Assembly: GCF_020622355.1 (NCBI RefSeq)
Contig: NZ_WHVL01000006.1
Coordinates: forward strand, 235,793 to 299,792
Direction: 5' to 3'
DNA from: Vreelandella malpeensis
GTDB lineage: Bacteria > Pseudomonadota > Gammaproteobacteria > Pseudomonadales > Halomonadaceae
Length of the DNA stretch: 64,000 bases
Under the pieces are notes generated by a model. That model did no database searches, had not been told where the DNA came from, and saw only the letters and a program-made list of their open reading frames with translations. Positions 26,242-38,457 of this stretch are shown piece after piece. Position 1 is the stretch's first letter. Every line of letters begins with the position of its first letter. Made by a program: the position numbers and the translations under genes.

Positions 26242-27258
26242 ATGCTCATGACACAATCGCTTGGCCCGGTCATGCTCGACCTGGAAGGCCCTTCCCTCAC
26301 GATTGCCGAAAAGACCCTGCTGCGCGATCCCGCCGTCGGCGGTGTCATCCTGTTCGCCCGCAACGTCGAGAACGCCGAGCAGGTTCGTCGGCTGTGTGCC
26401 AGCGTGCGCGCAGAGCGCCCCGATCTGCTGCTGGGCATCGATCAGGAGGGCGGGCGCGTGCAGCGCATCAAGGCGGGAGCGACCCGCCTGCCTGCCATGG
26501 CGCGTATCGGCGAGCGCTTCGTCGAGGACCCGGAAGCGGGCGTGGCGCTGGCCGCGGATGCCGGCTGGCTCTTGGGCATGGAGATGGCCGCCTGCGGGCT
26601 CGACGTGAGTTTCGCACCGGTGCTCGACGTCGAGAGCGGGCTTTCGAGCGTCATCGGCGATCGCAGCTTCGGCCACGACCCGGAGCAGGTGGCGCTGTTG
26701 GGTGGCCACTTCGTGCGCGGTTTGCACGAAGCCGGGATGGCGGCGATCGGCAAGCACTTTCCCGGCCATGGTGGCATCGAGGCGGATACCCACCTGAAGG
26801 TGGCCGAGGATCCGCGCCCGCTCGAGGCGTTGAAGGCGCACGATCTGGTGCCCTTTGCCCGCCTGGCCGGCGAGCTCGATGGCGTGATGCCGGCTCACGT
26901 GATCTACAGCGCTTTCGACTCGCGACCGGCAGGCTTTTCGCCGAGCTGGCTCGGCATGCTGCGCGAGTCGCTGGGCTTCAAGGGTTGCATCTTCTCCGAT
27001 GACCTGACCATGGCCGGCGCCCACGTGGCGGGAAGTCCCGCCGAACGCGCCCGGGCGGCGCTGGCGGCGGGCTGCGACATGCTGTTGATCTGCAACGATC
27101 GCGATGCAGCCCTCGAGGTGGTCGGCGCCTGCCAGGGCCTTCAGAACAAGCGTATCGGCAAGCTTCGCTACGCCCGCGCCCGGCCGGATCTAGAGGCGCT
27201 TGGCGCGCTCAAGCGCTGGCGCCGCGCCAATGCCAAGCTTTCCGAACTCGCCGGTTAA
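26242..27258 (+). CDS. nagZ: Beta-N-acetylhexosaminidase NagZ (338 aa)
   Basis: Cytoplasmic glycoside hydrolase family 3 enzyme that removes GlcNAc from 1,6-anhydro-MurNAc peptides in cell-wall recycling. Motifs: LGIDQEGGRVQRIK, SFAPVLDVE, IGDRSFGHDP, the catalytic loop IGKHFPGHGGIEADTHLKV (His-Asp acid/base dyad) and the nucleophile region IFSDDLTMAGA. Length equals the E. coli protein (341 aa). Start ATG 26242, or ATG 26248 two codons later. Confidence 0.96.
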   Translation: MLMTQSLGPVMLDLEGPSLTIAEKTLLRDPAVGGVILFARNVENAEQVRRLCASVRAERPDLLLGIDQEGGRVQRIKAGATRLPAMARIGERFVEDPEAGVALAADAGWLLGMEMAACGLDVSFAPVLDVESGLSSVIGDRSFGHDPEQVALLGGHFVRGLHEAGMAAIGKHFPGHGGIEADTHLKVAEDPRPLEALKAHDLVPFARLAGELDGVMPAHVIYSAFDSRPAGFSPSWLGMLRESLGFKGCIFSDDLTMAGAHVAGSPAERARAALAAGCDMLLICNDRDAALEVVGACQGLQNKRIGKLRYARARPDLEALGALKRWRRANAKLSELAG

Positions 27259-27316
27259 CGACCGGCGCTTCCGTTTTCTCTTTTCCGACCTTTTCCCGAG
27301 TAACGCCGGAGCCCCC

Positions 27317-27895
27317 ATGGCCAAACTGGACAAAGAAACCCTCGAGTCGCTGGATTCGATGCGCGAATTGATGGACAACGCCGACTGCCTGATCTCCCAG
27401 GCGCAGGTCGAACAGGCGCTGGATCGCATGGCGGAGGCCATCACTGCGGATCTCGGCGACAAGTTGCCGGTTTTTTATTGCGTAATGAACGGCGGACTGA
27501 TCACCACCGGGCACCTGTTGACTCGGCTCGGCTTTCCGCTCGAGGTGGACTACCTGCACGCCACGCGCTATCGCAACGAGCTGCGCGGCGGCGAGCTCTT
27601 CTGGCGCGTCTCGCCGGAGGTGCCGATGGCCGGGCGCCACGTGGTGATCATCGACGACATCCTCGACGAGGGCGCGACCCTGGCAGCGATTCTCAAATAC
27701 TGCGAAGAGGCCCAGGCGGCGAGTGTGTCCACCGCGGTGCTGGTCGACAAGACGCATGATCGCAAGGCGGTGCCCGGCCTCAAGGCCAATTACTGCGGCC
27801 TCGAGGTGACGGATCGCTACGTGTTCGGTTTCGGCATGGACTACAAGGGCTATTGGCGCAACGCCCCGGGCATCTTCGCGCCCAAGGGCCTGTAA
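27317..27895 (+). CDS. hpt: Hypoxanthine-guanine phosphoribosyltransferase (192 aa)
   Basis: Purine salvage: hypoxanthine or guanine plus PRPP to IMP or GMP. PRPP loop VVIIDDILDEGATLAAI, hydrophobic PPi loop YCVMNGGLITTGHLL, VDYLHATRYRNE, and C-terminal base-binding VTDRYVFGFGMDYKGYWRN. It belongs to the nagZ-linked HGPRT group known from Pseudomonas. Start ATG 27317 excludes an out-of-place extension into nagZ. Confidence 0.93.
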   Translation: MAKLDKETLESLDSMRELMDNADCLISQAQVEQALDRMAEAITADLGDKLPVFYCVMNGGLITTGHLLTRLGFPLEVDYLHATRYRNELRGGELFWRVSPEVPMAGRHVVIIDDILDEGATLAAILKYCEEAQAASVSTAVLVDKTHDRKAVPGLKANYCGLEVTDRYVFGFGMDYKGYWRNAPGIFAPKGL

Positions 27896-27920
27896 CGTTT
27901 TTTATAGAAATCCTGCCTCG

Positions 27921-28754
27921 CTAGCGCGGTGAAAAACGCCGCGCGAGGCCGGTTTCGGCGATCATGCGCGTCGAGATCTCCTCGATCGAGAAGCGCGTGG
28001 TGTCGATGAACGGAATGTTCATCGAGCGGTAGAGCGCCGCCGCCTGCTCGACCTCCTGCACGCACTGATCGATCGAGCTGTAACGGCTGTTGGGCCGGCG
28101 CTCGTTGCGAATCGCCGAGAGCCTTCGCGCATCGATGGTCAGTCCGAACAGCTTGTGGCGGTGCGGGGCGAGCACACGGGGGAGCTTGAGGCTGCCATCC
28201 TCGTCCAGATCGTCCTCGGTCAGCGGGTAGTTGGCCGCGCGGATGCCGAACTGCAGCGCCAGATAGAGCGAGGTTGGGGTCTTGCCGCAGCGCGACACGC
28301 CGACCAGAATCACGTCCGCCTGGTCGTACTGGTGGGTGCGGGCGCCGTCGTCGTTGTCGAGGGCAAAATGCACCGAGTGGATGCGGTCCATGTAGACGTC
28401 GTCGCTGCCGATCGCATGAGTGCGCCCCACGCTGTAGGAAGAGTGGGTCTCGAGCTCCTGCTCGAGCGGCTCCAGAAAGGTCGAGAAGACATCGACCTTG
28501 AAGCCCTGGGCCTGGCGAATCACGTCGCGGATGCTTTGATCGACGATGGTGTCGATGATGATCGGCCGCTGGCCGTCGCGACTGGCGGTAGCGTCGATGA
28601 TATCCGCCAGCGCCCGGGCCTTCTCGATCGTATCGATGTAGGGCTTGGTGAGCATCGTGATTTCGACGCCGCTGAACTGGGCCAGAAGGCTCCGCCCCAG
28701 GCTCTCGGCGGTAATGCCCGTACCGTCGGAAATGAAAAACGCCGTGCGCTTCAT
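27921..28754 (-). CDS. ppsR: PEP synthase kinase/phosphorylase PpsR (277 aa)
   Basis: DUF299 family bifunctional regulator that inactivates PEP synthase by ADP-dependent threonine phosphorylation and reactivates it by Pi-dependent dephosphorylation. Visible: N-terminal [33 protein letters not shown], the P-loop [16 protein letters not shown], then YPLTEDDL and [15 protein letters not shown]. Length matches the family (about 275). ATG 28754 has GGAGAG upstream. It is divergent from ppsA, its target gene, across 306 bases. Confidence 0.95.
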   Translation of the reverse strand: MKRTAFFISDGTGITAESLGRSLLAQFSGVEITMLTKPYIDTIEKARALADIIDATASRDGQRPIIIDTIVDQSIRDVIRQAQGFKVDVFSTFLEPLEQELETHSSYSVGRTHAIGSDDVYMDRIHSVHFALDNDDGARTHQYDQADVILVGVSRCGKTPTSLYLALQFGIRAANYPLTEDDLDEDGSLKLPRVLAPHRHKLFGLTIDARRLSAIRNERRPNSRYSSIDQCVQEVEQAAALYRSMNIPFIDTTRFSIEEISTRMIAETGLARRFSPR

Positions 28755-29060
28755 GGATTTCTCTCCATCGTTTCTCTTTATCATCGCTCGTGGAATCGAG
28801 GCTTTATTCTCACCGCTTCTTTGGATCGGCACAACGTGTCGCAAATGCGCTGGCCAAGGCCGCCTCTGGAAGGGCGACTACAGGAAACTCCTTGAAGGCC
28901 TGCGTGTTGTAAAAAACCTTCAGTGACTTCGCGGTTAGACTAATGGCGAATACGAGGGGGCGGTGATAGGGTGACACGCTCAATGGCAGGGGGCGAACCG
29001 GCGGGCGTCCATGGCTCGCTGGCTGATTCAACCCAAGGGTGACGATAAAAGGGGTGTTGC
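28755..29060. other. Intergenic region between divergent ppsR and ppsA
   Basis: This region must hold both promoters. I see only the ribosome sites (GGAGAG for ppsR, AAAAGGGG for ppsA). No convincing -35/-10 pair, full catabolite-regulator palindrome or hairpin with a T-run could be identified by eye. Confidence 0.5.
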
Positions 29061-31433
<2,373 letters not shown>

Positions 31434-31459
31434 GCCTGACTCGATGATTGCGTTAATTT

Positions 31460-31483
31460 GCGCCCGGCCATTGTGCCGGGCGC
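31460..31483 (+). terminator. Hairpin after ppsA, probable terminator
   Basis: GCGCCCGG (31460-31467) and CCGGGCGC (31476-31483) form a stable 8-bp stem with an 8-base loop, 26 bases after the ppsA stop. The following sequence (AGGCGTTTAAT) has a weak T-run. Confidence 0.55.
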
Positions 31484-31592
31484 AGGCGTTTAATAGGCTA
31501 GCTTGAAACGGGGCAGGCGTCCTTCGTTCACCGAATTGTTCAACCCGGCCCGCTCAAGTCGGACCATGCCGGCCAGATATCCAGGAGAGATC

Positions 31593-33383
31593 ATGCTGCC
31601 ACGCAAGGCGACGTTACCCTTGACCGGCCTGTTGCTGGTACCCCTCTACAGCTTCGGCTTCACCTACGACACGCCCGCCGTCACCCCGGAAGTGGGCTCC
31701 GGCTACGAGGAAAAACCCGGCTGGGCCTTCGACGAGTTCGCGGTGGCCGCCGCCAATCCGCTCGCCGCCGACGCCGGCCGGCAGATTCTCGCGGCCGGCG
31801 GCAATGCCATCGACGCGGCGATCGCCGTGCAGATGGTATTGACGCTGGTCGAGCCGCAGTCCAGCGGCATCGGCGGCGGCGCCTTCTTGATGTACGCCGA
31901 GGGTGCCAATGTCGAGGCTTTCGACGGCCGCGAAACGGCCCCCCAAGCGGCAACGGAAACGATGTTCATGGATGATGGCGAGCCCATCGCGTTCATGGAT
32001 GCCGTGGTCAGCGGCCAGGCGGTCGGCGTGCCCGGCACGCTGAAGATGCTGGAGTCCGCCCACGCCGCCCACGGCAAGCTCGATTGGAAGACGCTGTTCG
32101 TGCCTGCCATCACGCTCGCCGAGGAGGGCTTTCCGGTCAGCCAGCGCCTGCACACCAGCATTGCCGAGGATCCGGCGCTGGGTGACGATCCGCTCGCCGG
32201 CGCCTTCTACTTCGATGAGAACGGCGAGCCGCTCGACGTGGGCGAGACGCTGACCAACCCGGCGCTGGCGGCGATCCTGCGCTTGATTGCCGAGCAGGGC
32301 AGCCAAGCCTTCTACGAAGGCGAGGTGGCGCGCGATCTCGTCGAGCGCGTCACGAATCATCCCACCCGCCCGGGCGCCATGACGCTCGAGGATCTCGCAG
32401 GCTACGAAAGCGTGACGCGCGATGCCCTCTGCACGCCCTGGCAGCAGTGGCGCGTCTGCGGCTTCCCGCCGCCGTCCTCGGGGCATATCACCGTGATGCA
32501 GATTCTCGGCATGCTCGATGACCAGCCGATGATCGAGGCCCCGCTGGACAACGGCGTGGCGAGCGCCAGTTGGCTTCACCAGTTCCTGGAAGCATCACGG
32601 CTGGCCTTCGCCGATCGTAACCGCTACATCGGCGACCCGGAGTTCGTCGAGGCGCCGGGGGGTGATTGGGCGATGATGCTTGCGCCGGATTACCTGGAAC
32701 GCCGCAGTCAGCTGATCGGAGAGAGCAGCATGGGCGATACCGCCGAGCCCGGTAACCCCGGCGAGTTCGTGGTGAGTTACGCCTCCCAGCCGACCCAGCC
32801 CGAGTACGGCACCAGCCATATCAGCATCGTTGATGAAGACGGCAATGCCGTGGCCATGACCACTACCATCGAGCAGGCCTTCGGCTCGCGGATCATGGCC
32901 GATGGCGGCACGGGCCTGCCCGGCGGCTACCTGCTCAACAACGAGATGACCGATTTCTCCTTCACTCCGGAGATCGACGGCGAGCCGGTGGCCAACCGGA
33001 TCGAGCCCGGCAAGCGCCCGCGCTCGAGCATGAGCCCGACCCTGGTGTTCGACCAAGAGAGCGGCGATTTCGTGGCGAGCCTCGGCTCGCCCGGCGGCGC
33101 GGCGATCATCCACTACACTGCACGCACGCTCATGGCCATGCGCGACTGGGGGCTGAGCGCCCAGGAAGCGCTCAATCTGCCCCACGCGGTGACGCTGGGC
33201 AGCGATGTCTGGCTGGAGGAGGGGCGCTTTCCCGAAGCGACCATCGACTCGCTCACCGAGCGGGGCCATAACGTCAGCGAACGCGAGCTGACCAGCGGCC
33301 TGCAGGCGATTCGTCGCCTCGAGGACGGCACGCTGTTCGGAGGTGCCGATCCACGCCGTGAAGGCGTGGTGGAGGGCGAGTGA
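31593..33383 (+). CDS. ggt: Gamma-glutamyltransferase (596 aa)
   Basis: Periplasmic N-terminal nucleophile hydrolase that cleaves glutathione and transfers gamma-glutamyl groups. The N-terminus has a signal-like segment (LPLTGLLLVPLYSFGF). The large-subunit part shows AAANPLAADAGRQILAAGGN and SSGIGGGAFLMY. Autocleavage is expected before the nucleophile Thr (near residue 408) in EYGTSHISIVDEDGNAVAMT. The small subunit has TDFSF, RPRSSMSPTLVF and GSPGGAAI (glutamate site). ATG 31593 has AGGAGAG upstream. An earlier in-frame ATG at 31566 lacks one. Confidence 0.94.
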   Translation: MLPRKATLPLTGLLLVPLYSFGFTYDTPAVTPEVGSGYEEKPGWAFDEFAVAAANPLAADAGRQILAAGGNAIDAAIAVQMVLTLVEPQSSGIGGGAFLMYAEGANVEAFDGRETAPQAATETMFMDDGEPIAFMDAVVSGQAVGVPGTLKMLESAHAAHGKLDWKTLFVPAITLAEEGFPVSQRLHTSIAEDPALGDDPLAGAFYFDENGEPLDVGETLTNPALAAILRLIAEQGSQAFYEGEVARDLVERVTNHPTRPGAMTLEDLAGYESVTRDALCTPWQQWRVCGFPPPSSGHITVMQILGMLDDQPMIEAPLDNGVASASWLHQFLEASRLAFADRNRYIGDPEFVEAPGGDWAMMLAPDYLERRSQLIGESSMGDTAEPGNPGEFVVSYASQPTQPEYGTSHISIVDEDGNAVAMTTTIEQAFGSRIMADGGTGLPGGYLLNNEMTDFSFTPEIDGEPVANRIEPGKRPRSSMSPTLVFDQESGDFVASLGSPGGAAIIHYTARTLMAMRDWGLSAQEALNLPHAVTLGSDVWLEEGRFPEATIDSLTERGHNVSERELTSGLQAIRRLEDGTLFGGADPRREGVVEGE

Positions 33384-33392
33384 TCGCCCGGG

Positions 33393-35282
33393 TTACTCGC
33401 GCAGCCAGTTGCGCAGCTTGACGAGAATGATGCCGCCGTCGCTCAGCGCACGGCGGTCCTCGATCAGCTCGCTCAGCCGCTCCGGGTAGTCGGTGATGAT
33501 GGCGTCCACCCCCAGGTCAATCAGGGTGGACATGCGCGCGCGGTCATTCACCGTCCAGGCGTGGATCTCGTAGCCGTAAAGCCCGGCGAGTTCGATCTCG
33601 CGTCGAGTGATGCGATTATGGCGAAGCCCCAGCGCATCGAAACGTGTTCGATCGAGCGTACCCGGCAGGATCAGTTGAGCCAGCAGGGTGACGCGAATTT
33701 CCGGCGCGCGCGCCTTGATCGTCTCGATCAGGCTCGGCGTCATGGTCGCCAGACGCATCTCCAGGAAGACATTGGGGAAGCCGCATTCGCTCATGCCGGT
33801 CAGGGCGCTTTCTTGCGTCGCCCAGCAGCGATAGCGAATGTCCGACTCGACCTCCAGCGCATCCATTACCGCCTCGGCCAGGCGTGGCTCGTCGCCTCGG
33901 CTGGCCTTCATGTCGATCATCAGCCCAGCCTTGCCGCGCACCTCGGCGAGCGTCTCGTCGAGTCCGGCAATTCGCTCGCCCACGAAAGCGTCGCCGAACC
34001 AGCTACCGACATCGAAGCCGGCAAGCTCCTCGCGGGTCAGCTCATCCAGGTCGCGCTCGTCGCCGGTCAGGCGTGCAAGGCTTCGGTCGTGGTAGAGCAT
34101 CACCTGATCGTCGGCGCTCAGGCGAACGTCGAGCTCGACATAGTCGGCACGATCTTCAAGCGCCTGGCGTACGGCGGCCAGGGTGTTCTCCGGCGCCACC
34201 ATCGAACTGCCCCGATGGGCGATCACCGCCACGTTGTCGCGGATCTCGAAGCTGTTGAGAATCCACCACGCCTGGAGTGCGGCGAACACCAGTACGAAGA
34301 GCTCCACCGCCCAGGCGAGCCGACCGGACGAGGGCGTGGCTTGAGGCAAGGTGGAAGAGGAGGGTGCACGACCCGCCAACTGCTGGTAGAGGCAGGCAGA
34401 GAGCAGAGCGTTGGCGGCGATACCGAGGAAGGTGATGGTCAGCGTGATCAGCACGTAGCCGGTGAGGTAGGCGAGCATGGCCGGAATCAGTACCGCGGTA
34501 TGCTCCGGCAGCCACCACAGAAGCGGTGTGACCACCAGATCGAACAGCCAAGTGATCAGCACCGGCAGCGCCACGATTAGCACCAGAAGGGTCAATACCG
34601 CCGCGGCGATCGAGCGGCGCCATCCGCGGGTGAGAGTGACGCTGCGGCCCAGGGCGGCGAGTGGCGATGCACCTTCGATTGCCACCAGCGGTAGCGCCAG
34701 TACCCAGCGCAGGTAGAGCCAGGCGGCGAGCCACATCCAGCCAAGCGCCAGCGGCAGCGCGCAGGCCAGGAAGTACCACAGCACGGGCGGGCGGACGCGC
34801 TGCAGATAGTAAGGCTCCAACCCGCTGAGAAACCCGTCGTAAAGCCCGGCGATCGCGAGCATGAACGGGGCGAGCAGCAAAAGATGTGCGCCTACCTGGA
34901 GAATGACCAGCCCCGCCAGCGCCGGCAGGCGCCGAGTGCTTCGCCACAGTGCGGTCAGCGCCAGCCGATAGTGGTGGTTGCGCTCAGAGACGGCGACCAT
35001 CAGCATGCCCGCCTGCTGCCAGTAGATCAGCAGAAAGGCGAACCCGAGCCCCACCAGCAGCGTCAGCATTCCCGTCGGGCTGAACAGCAGCGCCACCAGG
35101 GCGTCGGTAGTGATCACGGTGCGATGGAGAGCGGCGAGCAGGGTCTGCGATACCCAGCCCAAGGTGGGCAGCAGCAGCGCCGAGGCGAGCAGCGTGTAGA
35201 GCAGGTGGAAGGCGATCAGAGGCCTCAGGTGATCCTTTAGGGTACGCATCAGGGCGTAGCCCAACGGTTTCAACGGCTGCAT
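33393..35282 (-). CDS. Glycerophosphodiester phosphodiesterase fused to a polytopic membrane domain (629 aa)
   Basis: Residues about 1-350 form eight or so hydrophobic helices of the GDPD-associated membrane domain. The C-terminal catalytic barrel starts near residue 360: VIAHRGSSMVAPENTLAAV with the acid/base His-Arg, then YVELDVRLSADDQVMLYHD with the metal-binding Glu, Asp and second His. YEIHAWTVND and VDAIITDYPERL close the barrel. The enzyme hydrolyses glycerophosphodiesters to glycerol-3-phosphate. The membrane domain implies action on lipid-derived or membrane-linked substrates. It is convergent with ggt (9 bases between stops). Confidence 0.92.
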   Translation of the reverse strand: MQPLKPLGYALMRTLKDHLRPLIAFHLLYTLLASALLLPTLGWVSQTLLAALHRTVITTDALVALLFSPTGMLTLLVGLGFAFLLIYWQQAGMLMVAVSERNHHYRLALTALWRSTRRLPALAGLVILQVGAHLLLLAPFMLAIAGLYDGFLSGLEPYYLQRVRPPVLWYFLACALPLALGWMWLAAWLYLRWVLALPLVAIEGASPLAALGRSVTLTRGWRRSIAAAVLTLLVLIVALPVLITWLFDLVVTPLLWWLPEHTAVLIPAMLAYLTGYVLITLTITFLGIAANALLSACLYQQLAGRAPSSSTLPQATPSSGRLAWAVELFVLVFAALQAWWILNSFEIRDNVAVIAHRGSSMVAPENTLAAVRQALEDRADYVELDVRLSADDQVMLYHDRSLARLTGDERDLDELTREELAGFDVGSWFGDAFVGERIAGLDETLAEVRGKAGLMIDMKASRGDEPRLAEAVMDALEVESDIRYRCWATQESALTGMSECGFPNVFLEMRLATMTPSLIETIKARAPEIRVTLLAQLILPGTLDRTRFDALGLRHNRITRREIELAGLYGYEIHAWTVNDRARMSTLIDLGVDAIITDYPERLSELIEDRRALSDGGIILVKLRNWLRE

Positions 35283-35317
35283 GGCGAAAGCGGTTCCAAA
35301 TTCGGGTCCATGGGCGA

Positions 35318-35354
35318 TAAAAAACGCTCCGACCTTTGAAAGGTGCGGAGCGTT
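35318..35354 (-). terminator. Terminator of acnB
   Basis: On the minus strand AACGCTCC..ACCTT / AAGGT..GGAGCGTT forms a two-part stem (35354-35323) followed by TTTTTT. It sits 73 bases after the acnB stop. Confidence 0.9.
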
Positions 35355-35426
35355 CGGTCATCGGCTCAGAGGAAAGGTCCTCTGCGATGGTGCGAGCATC
35401 GGCGATGGGTCGGTCGACAGGGGGGC

Positions 35427-38030
35427 TTACGCTTCCTGGGCGACCGGAATCACGTTCGAGGCAATCTTTTGATACTCCTCGATTTCGTGGAAGTTCATGT
35501 AACGATAGATCTCGCCGGCCAGGGCGTCAAATTCGCCCATGTAGCGCTGGTACTCCTCGACGCTCGGCAGGCGGCCTTCGACGGCGGCGACCGCCGCCAG
35601 CTCCGCCGAGGCGAGGTACACGTTGGCACCATCACCCAGGCGGTTCGGGAAGTTACGTGTAGACGTGGACACCACGGTGCTTTTCGCCGCCACGCGTGCC
35701 TGGTTACCCATACACAGTGAACATCCCGGCATTTCCATGCGGGCTCCCGCACGCCCGTAGATACCGTAGTAACCCTCTTCGGTGAGCTGGTGCTGGTCCA
35801 TCTTGGTGGGCGGCGCCAGCCACAGGCGGGTCTTCAGGCTTCCCGCCGGCTGCTTCTCGAGCAGCTTGCCCGCCGCGCGGAAGTGGCCAATGTTGGTCAT
35901 GCACGAACCGATGAACACTTCATCGATCTTCTCGCCGGCGACATCGGACAGCAGGCGCGCATCGTCCGGGTCGTTCGGCGCACAGAGAACCGGCTCCTTG
36001 ATCTCGCTCAGGTCGATCTCGATCACTTCTGCGTATTCGGCGTCCTGGTCCGCGCGCATCAGGCTCGGGTTGGCAAGCCACGCTTCCATGCCCTCGATAC
36101 GACGGCTGATGGTGCGCTCATCGCCGTAACCATTGGCCATCATCCACTTGAGCAGGGTGATATTGGACTTCAGGTACTCGGTCACGCTCTGCTCGGACAG
36201 CGTGATGGTACAGCCCGCGGCGCTACGCTCGGCGGAGGCATCGGAGAGCTCGAAGGCCTGCTCGACGGTGAGATCCTCGAGACCTTCGATCTCGAGCACG
36301 CGACCGGAGAAGGCGTTCTTCTTGCCGGACTTGGCCACGGTCAGAAGGCCCTGCTTGATGCCGTAGAGCGGAATCGCATGCACCAGGTCACGTAGGGTGA
36401 CGCCGGGCTGGCGCTTGCCCTTGAAGCGCACCAGGATCGACTCCGGCATGTCCAGCGGCATGACGCCGGTGGCCGCGGCGAAGGCGACCAGCCCCGAGCC
36501 CGCCGGGAAGGAGATGCCCATCGGGAAACGGGTGTGCGAGTCGCCGCCGGTGCCGACGGTGTCCGGCAGCAGCATGCGGTTGAGCCAGCTATGGATGATG
36601 CCGTCGCCCGGGCGCAGGGAAACGCCGCCGCGGTTCATGATGAAGTCCGGCAGGGTGTGGTGGGTATCCACGTCCACGGGCTTGGGGTAGGCCGAAGTGT
36701 GGCAGAACGACTGCATGACCAGATCCGCCTGGAAGCCCAGGCACGCCAGGTCCTTGAGCTCGTCCCGGGTCATCGGGCCGGTGGTGTCCTGTGAGCCGAC
36801 GGTGGTCATCTTCGGCTCGCAGTACATGCCCGGGCGCACGCCGGGCAGGCCGCACGCCTTGCCGACCATCTTCTGCGCCAGGGTGAAGCCCTTGCCGGTA
36901 TCCTTGGGCTGGTCGGGCAGGCGGAACACGTCGGAAGGCGCAAGGCCCAGCGACTCGCGCGCCTTGCCGGTCAGGCCGCGGCCGATGATCAGCGGAATAC
37001 GGCCACCGGCACGCACTTCGTCCAGGATCAGCTGGGTCTTGAGCTCGAAGGTGCTCACCACGTCGTCGGTGCCGTGCTTGCAGACCTTGCCTTCATAGGG
37101 GTAGATGTCGATGACATCACCCATCTCGAGCTTGGCAACGTCCATTTCGACGGGCAGGGCGCCGGAGTCTTCCATGGTGTTGAAGAAGATCGGTGCGATC
37201 TTGCCGCCGAAGCAGAAGCCTCCACCGCGCTTGTTGGGCACGAACGGGATATCGTCGCCGAAGAACCACAGCACCGAGTTGGTCGCGGACTTGCGTGAGG
37301 AGCCGGTGCCCACCACGTCGCCCACATAGGCGACCGGGTGGCCCTTGGCCTTGATCTCGTCGATCTGGGCGAGCGGGCCGGTGGTGCCAGGCACCTCGGG
37401 ATTGATGCCGTCGCGCTCGTTCTTGAGCATGGCGTTGGCGTGCAGCGGGATATCCGGGCGCGACCAGGCGTCCGGTGCCGGCGACAGGTCGTCGGTATTG
37501 GTTTCGCCGGGCACCTTGAACACGGTCAGGGTGATCTTCTCGGCGAGCGCCGGCTTGGAGAGGAACCACTCGGCCTCGGCCCAGGACTGGATCACGTCCT
37601 TGGCGACGGCGTTGCCGTTCTTTGCGCGCTCTTCCACATCGTGGAAGGCGTCGAACATCAAAAGGGTGTGCTTGAGCTGCTCGCCGGCTTCCTTGGCGAG
37701 CTCCTCGTTGTCGAGAAGCTCGACCATGGAGACGATGTTGTAGCCGCCCTGCATGGTACCCAGAAGCTTCACGGCGTGGATCTTGTCGATCAGCGGCGAG
37801 CTGGCCTCGCCCTTGGCGATGGCGGTCAGAAAGCCTGCCTTGACGTAGGCGGCCTCGTCGACACCGGGCGGCACGCGGTGTGTGATCAGGTCGAGCACAA
37901 ACTCTTCCTCACCGGCCGGCGGCGTCTTGAGCAGCTCGATCAGGGCCGCGGTCTGCTCGGCATTCAGGGGCTTGGGTGGTACGCCTTCGGCGGCGCGTTC
38001 CTCGACATGTTGGCGATAAGCTTCAAGCAC
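35427..38030 (-). CDS. acnB: Aconitate hydratase B (867 aa)
   Basis: Main TCA-cycle aconitase (citrate to isocitrate), with a [4Fe-4S] cluster. AcnB-type domain order is seen: an N-terminal HEAT-like domain ([16 protein letters not shown]), the swivel domain 4 near residues 160-370 ([13 protein letters not shown]), then the catalytic core with [35 protein letters not shown], and cluster cysteines in [12 protein letters not shown] and [13 protein letters not shown] prefer GTG 38030 over ATG 38045. Its N-terminus matches E. coli AcnB (865 aa), and AGAGGG lies six bases before it, inside the would-be ATG-initiated extension. Confidence 0.95.
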   Translation of the reverse strand: MLEAYRQHVEERAAEGVPPKPLNAEQTAALIELLKTPPAGEEEFVLDLITHRVPPGVDEAAYVKAGFLTAIAKGEASSPLIDKIHAVKLLGTMQGGYNIVSMVELLDNEELAKEAGEQLKHTLLMFDAFHDVEERAKNGNAVAKDVIQSWAEAEWFLSKPALAEKITLTVFKVPGETNTDDLSPAPDAWSRPDIPLHANAMLKNERDGINPEVPGTTGPLAQIDEIKAKGHPVAYVGDVVGTGSSRKSATNSVLWFFGDDIPFVPNKRGGGFCFGGKIAPIFFNTMEDSGALPVEMDVAKLEMGDVIDIYPYEGKVCKHGTDDVVSTFELKTQLILDEVRAGGRIPLIIGRGLTGKARESLGLAPSDVFRLPDQPKDTGKGFTLAQKMVGKACGLPGVRPGMYCEPKMTTVGSQDTTGPMTRDELKDLACLGFQADLVMQSFCHTSAYPKPVDVDTHHTLPDFIMNRGGVSLRPGDGIIHSWLNRMLLPDTVGTGGDSHTRFPMGISFPAGSGLVAFAAATGVMPLDMPESILVRFKGKRQPGVTLRDLVHAIPLYGIKQGLLTVAKSGKKNAFSGRVLEIEGLEDLTVEQAFELSDASAERSAAGCTITLSEQSVTEYLKSNITLLKWMMANGYGDERTISRRIEGMEAWLANPSLMRADQDAEYAEVIEIDLSEIKEPVLCAPNDPDDARLLSDVAGEKIDEVFIGSCMTNIGHFRAAGKLLEKQPAGSLKTRLWLAPPTKMDQHQLTEEGYYGIYGRAGARMEMPGCSLCMGNQARVAAKSTVVSTSTRNFPNRLGDGANVYLASAELAAVAAVEGRLPSVEEYQRYMGEFDALAGEIYRYMNFHEIEEYQKIASNVIPVAQEA

Positions 38031-38141
38031 GTTGGGCCCTCTCATCTACTTGGGGTGCCGGACACATACCCGCACGGTCGTCGGTACGCGGCCTGGCACG
38101 AGACATACGCTTGACAAACAGCGTGTGGTGGATGGCTGGGG

Positions 38142-38170
38142 ATTCTACGGCAAACTGTCGACAATGTTAA
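38142..38170 (-). promoter_or_regulatory. Promoter of acnB
   Basis: On the minus strand TTAACA (38170-38165), a 17-base spacer, and TAGAAT (38147-38142), about 110 bases before acnB. The spacer contains the palindrome TGTCGACA, so a bound protein would compete with RNA polymerase. Confidence 0.75.
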
Positions 38171-38209
38171 GACGACAGCGCGAGCGCGGGTTTGGACGTT
38201 GTGTCGACA
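38156..38209. repeat. Two copies of palindrome TGTCGACA in the acnB control region
   Basis: TGTCGACA at 38156-38163 (inside the acnB promoter spacer) and 38202-38209, 46 bases apart, both followed by A on the plus strand. This is a candidate paired operator for an unknown regulator. Confidence 0.55.
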
Positions 38210-38457
38210 AAGCGCTACTCAAGATGACAAACGTTCGTTTAGACTGTAATGAGCAAGGTTTAGTGAGCGAAGGTCGTGCAGGAGCAAATGGCGTTTGCAA
38301 TGACCCCGCCATAGACCCTTAAATACCTCGTGTGCTCGACGAAAATTCAACGCCGCGTGGCAAGAGCACGCACGTAGCCGGGGCGTTGACAAGCTTGGGA
38401 ACGACACGCCCTGCCTGGGTGTGTCTGCAACGAATAGAGGCGCTTGGTAGCCGTATT

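Larger units (their letters stand above)
38046..38457. other. Control region between divergent acnB and miaE
   Basis: About 410 bases without a gene. The acnB side holds its promoter and the TGTCGACA pair. The miaE side has a TTGACA at 38386-38391 without a matching -10, and no assured promoter. No terminator or known riboswitch was recognised. Confidence 0.5.
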
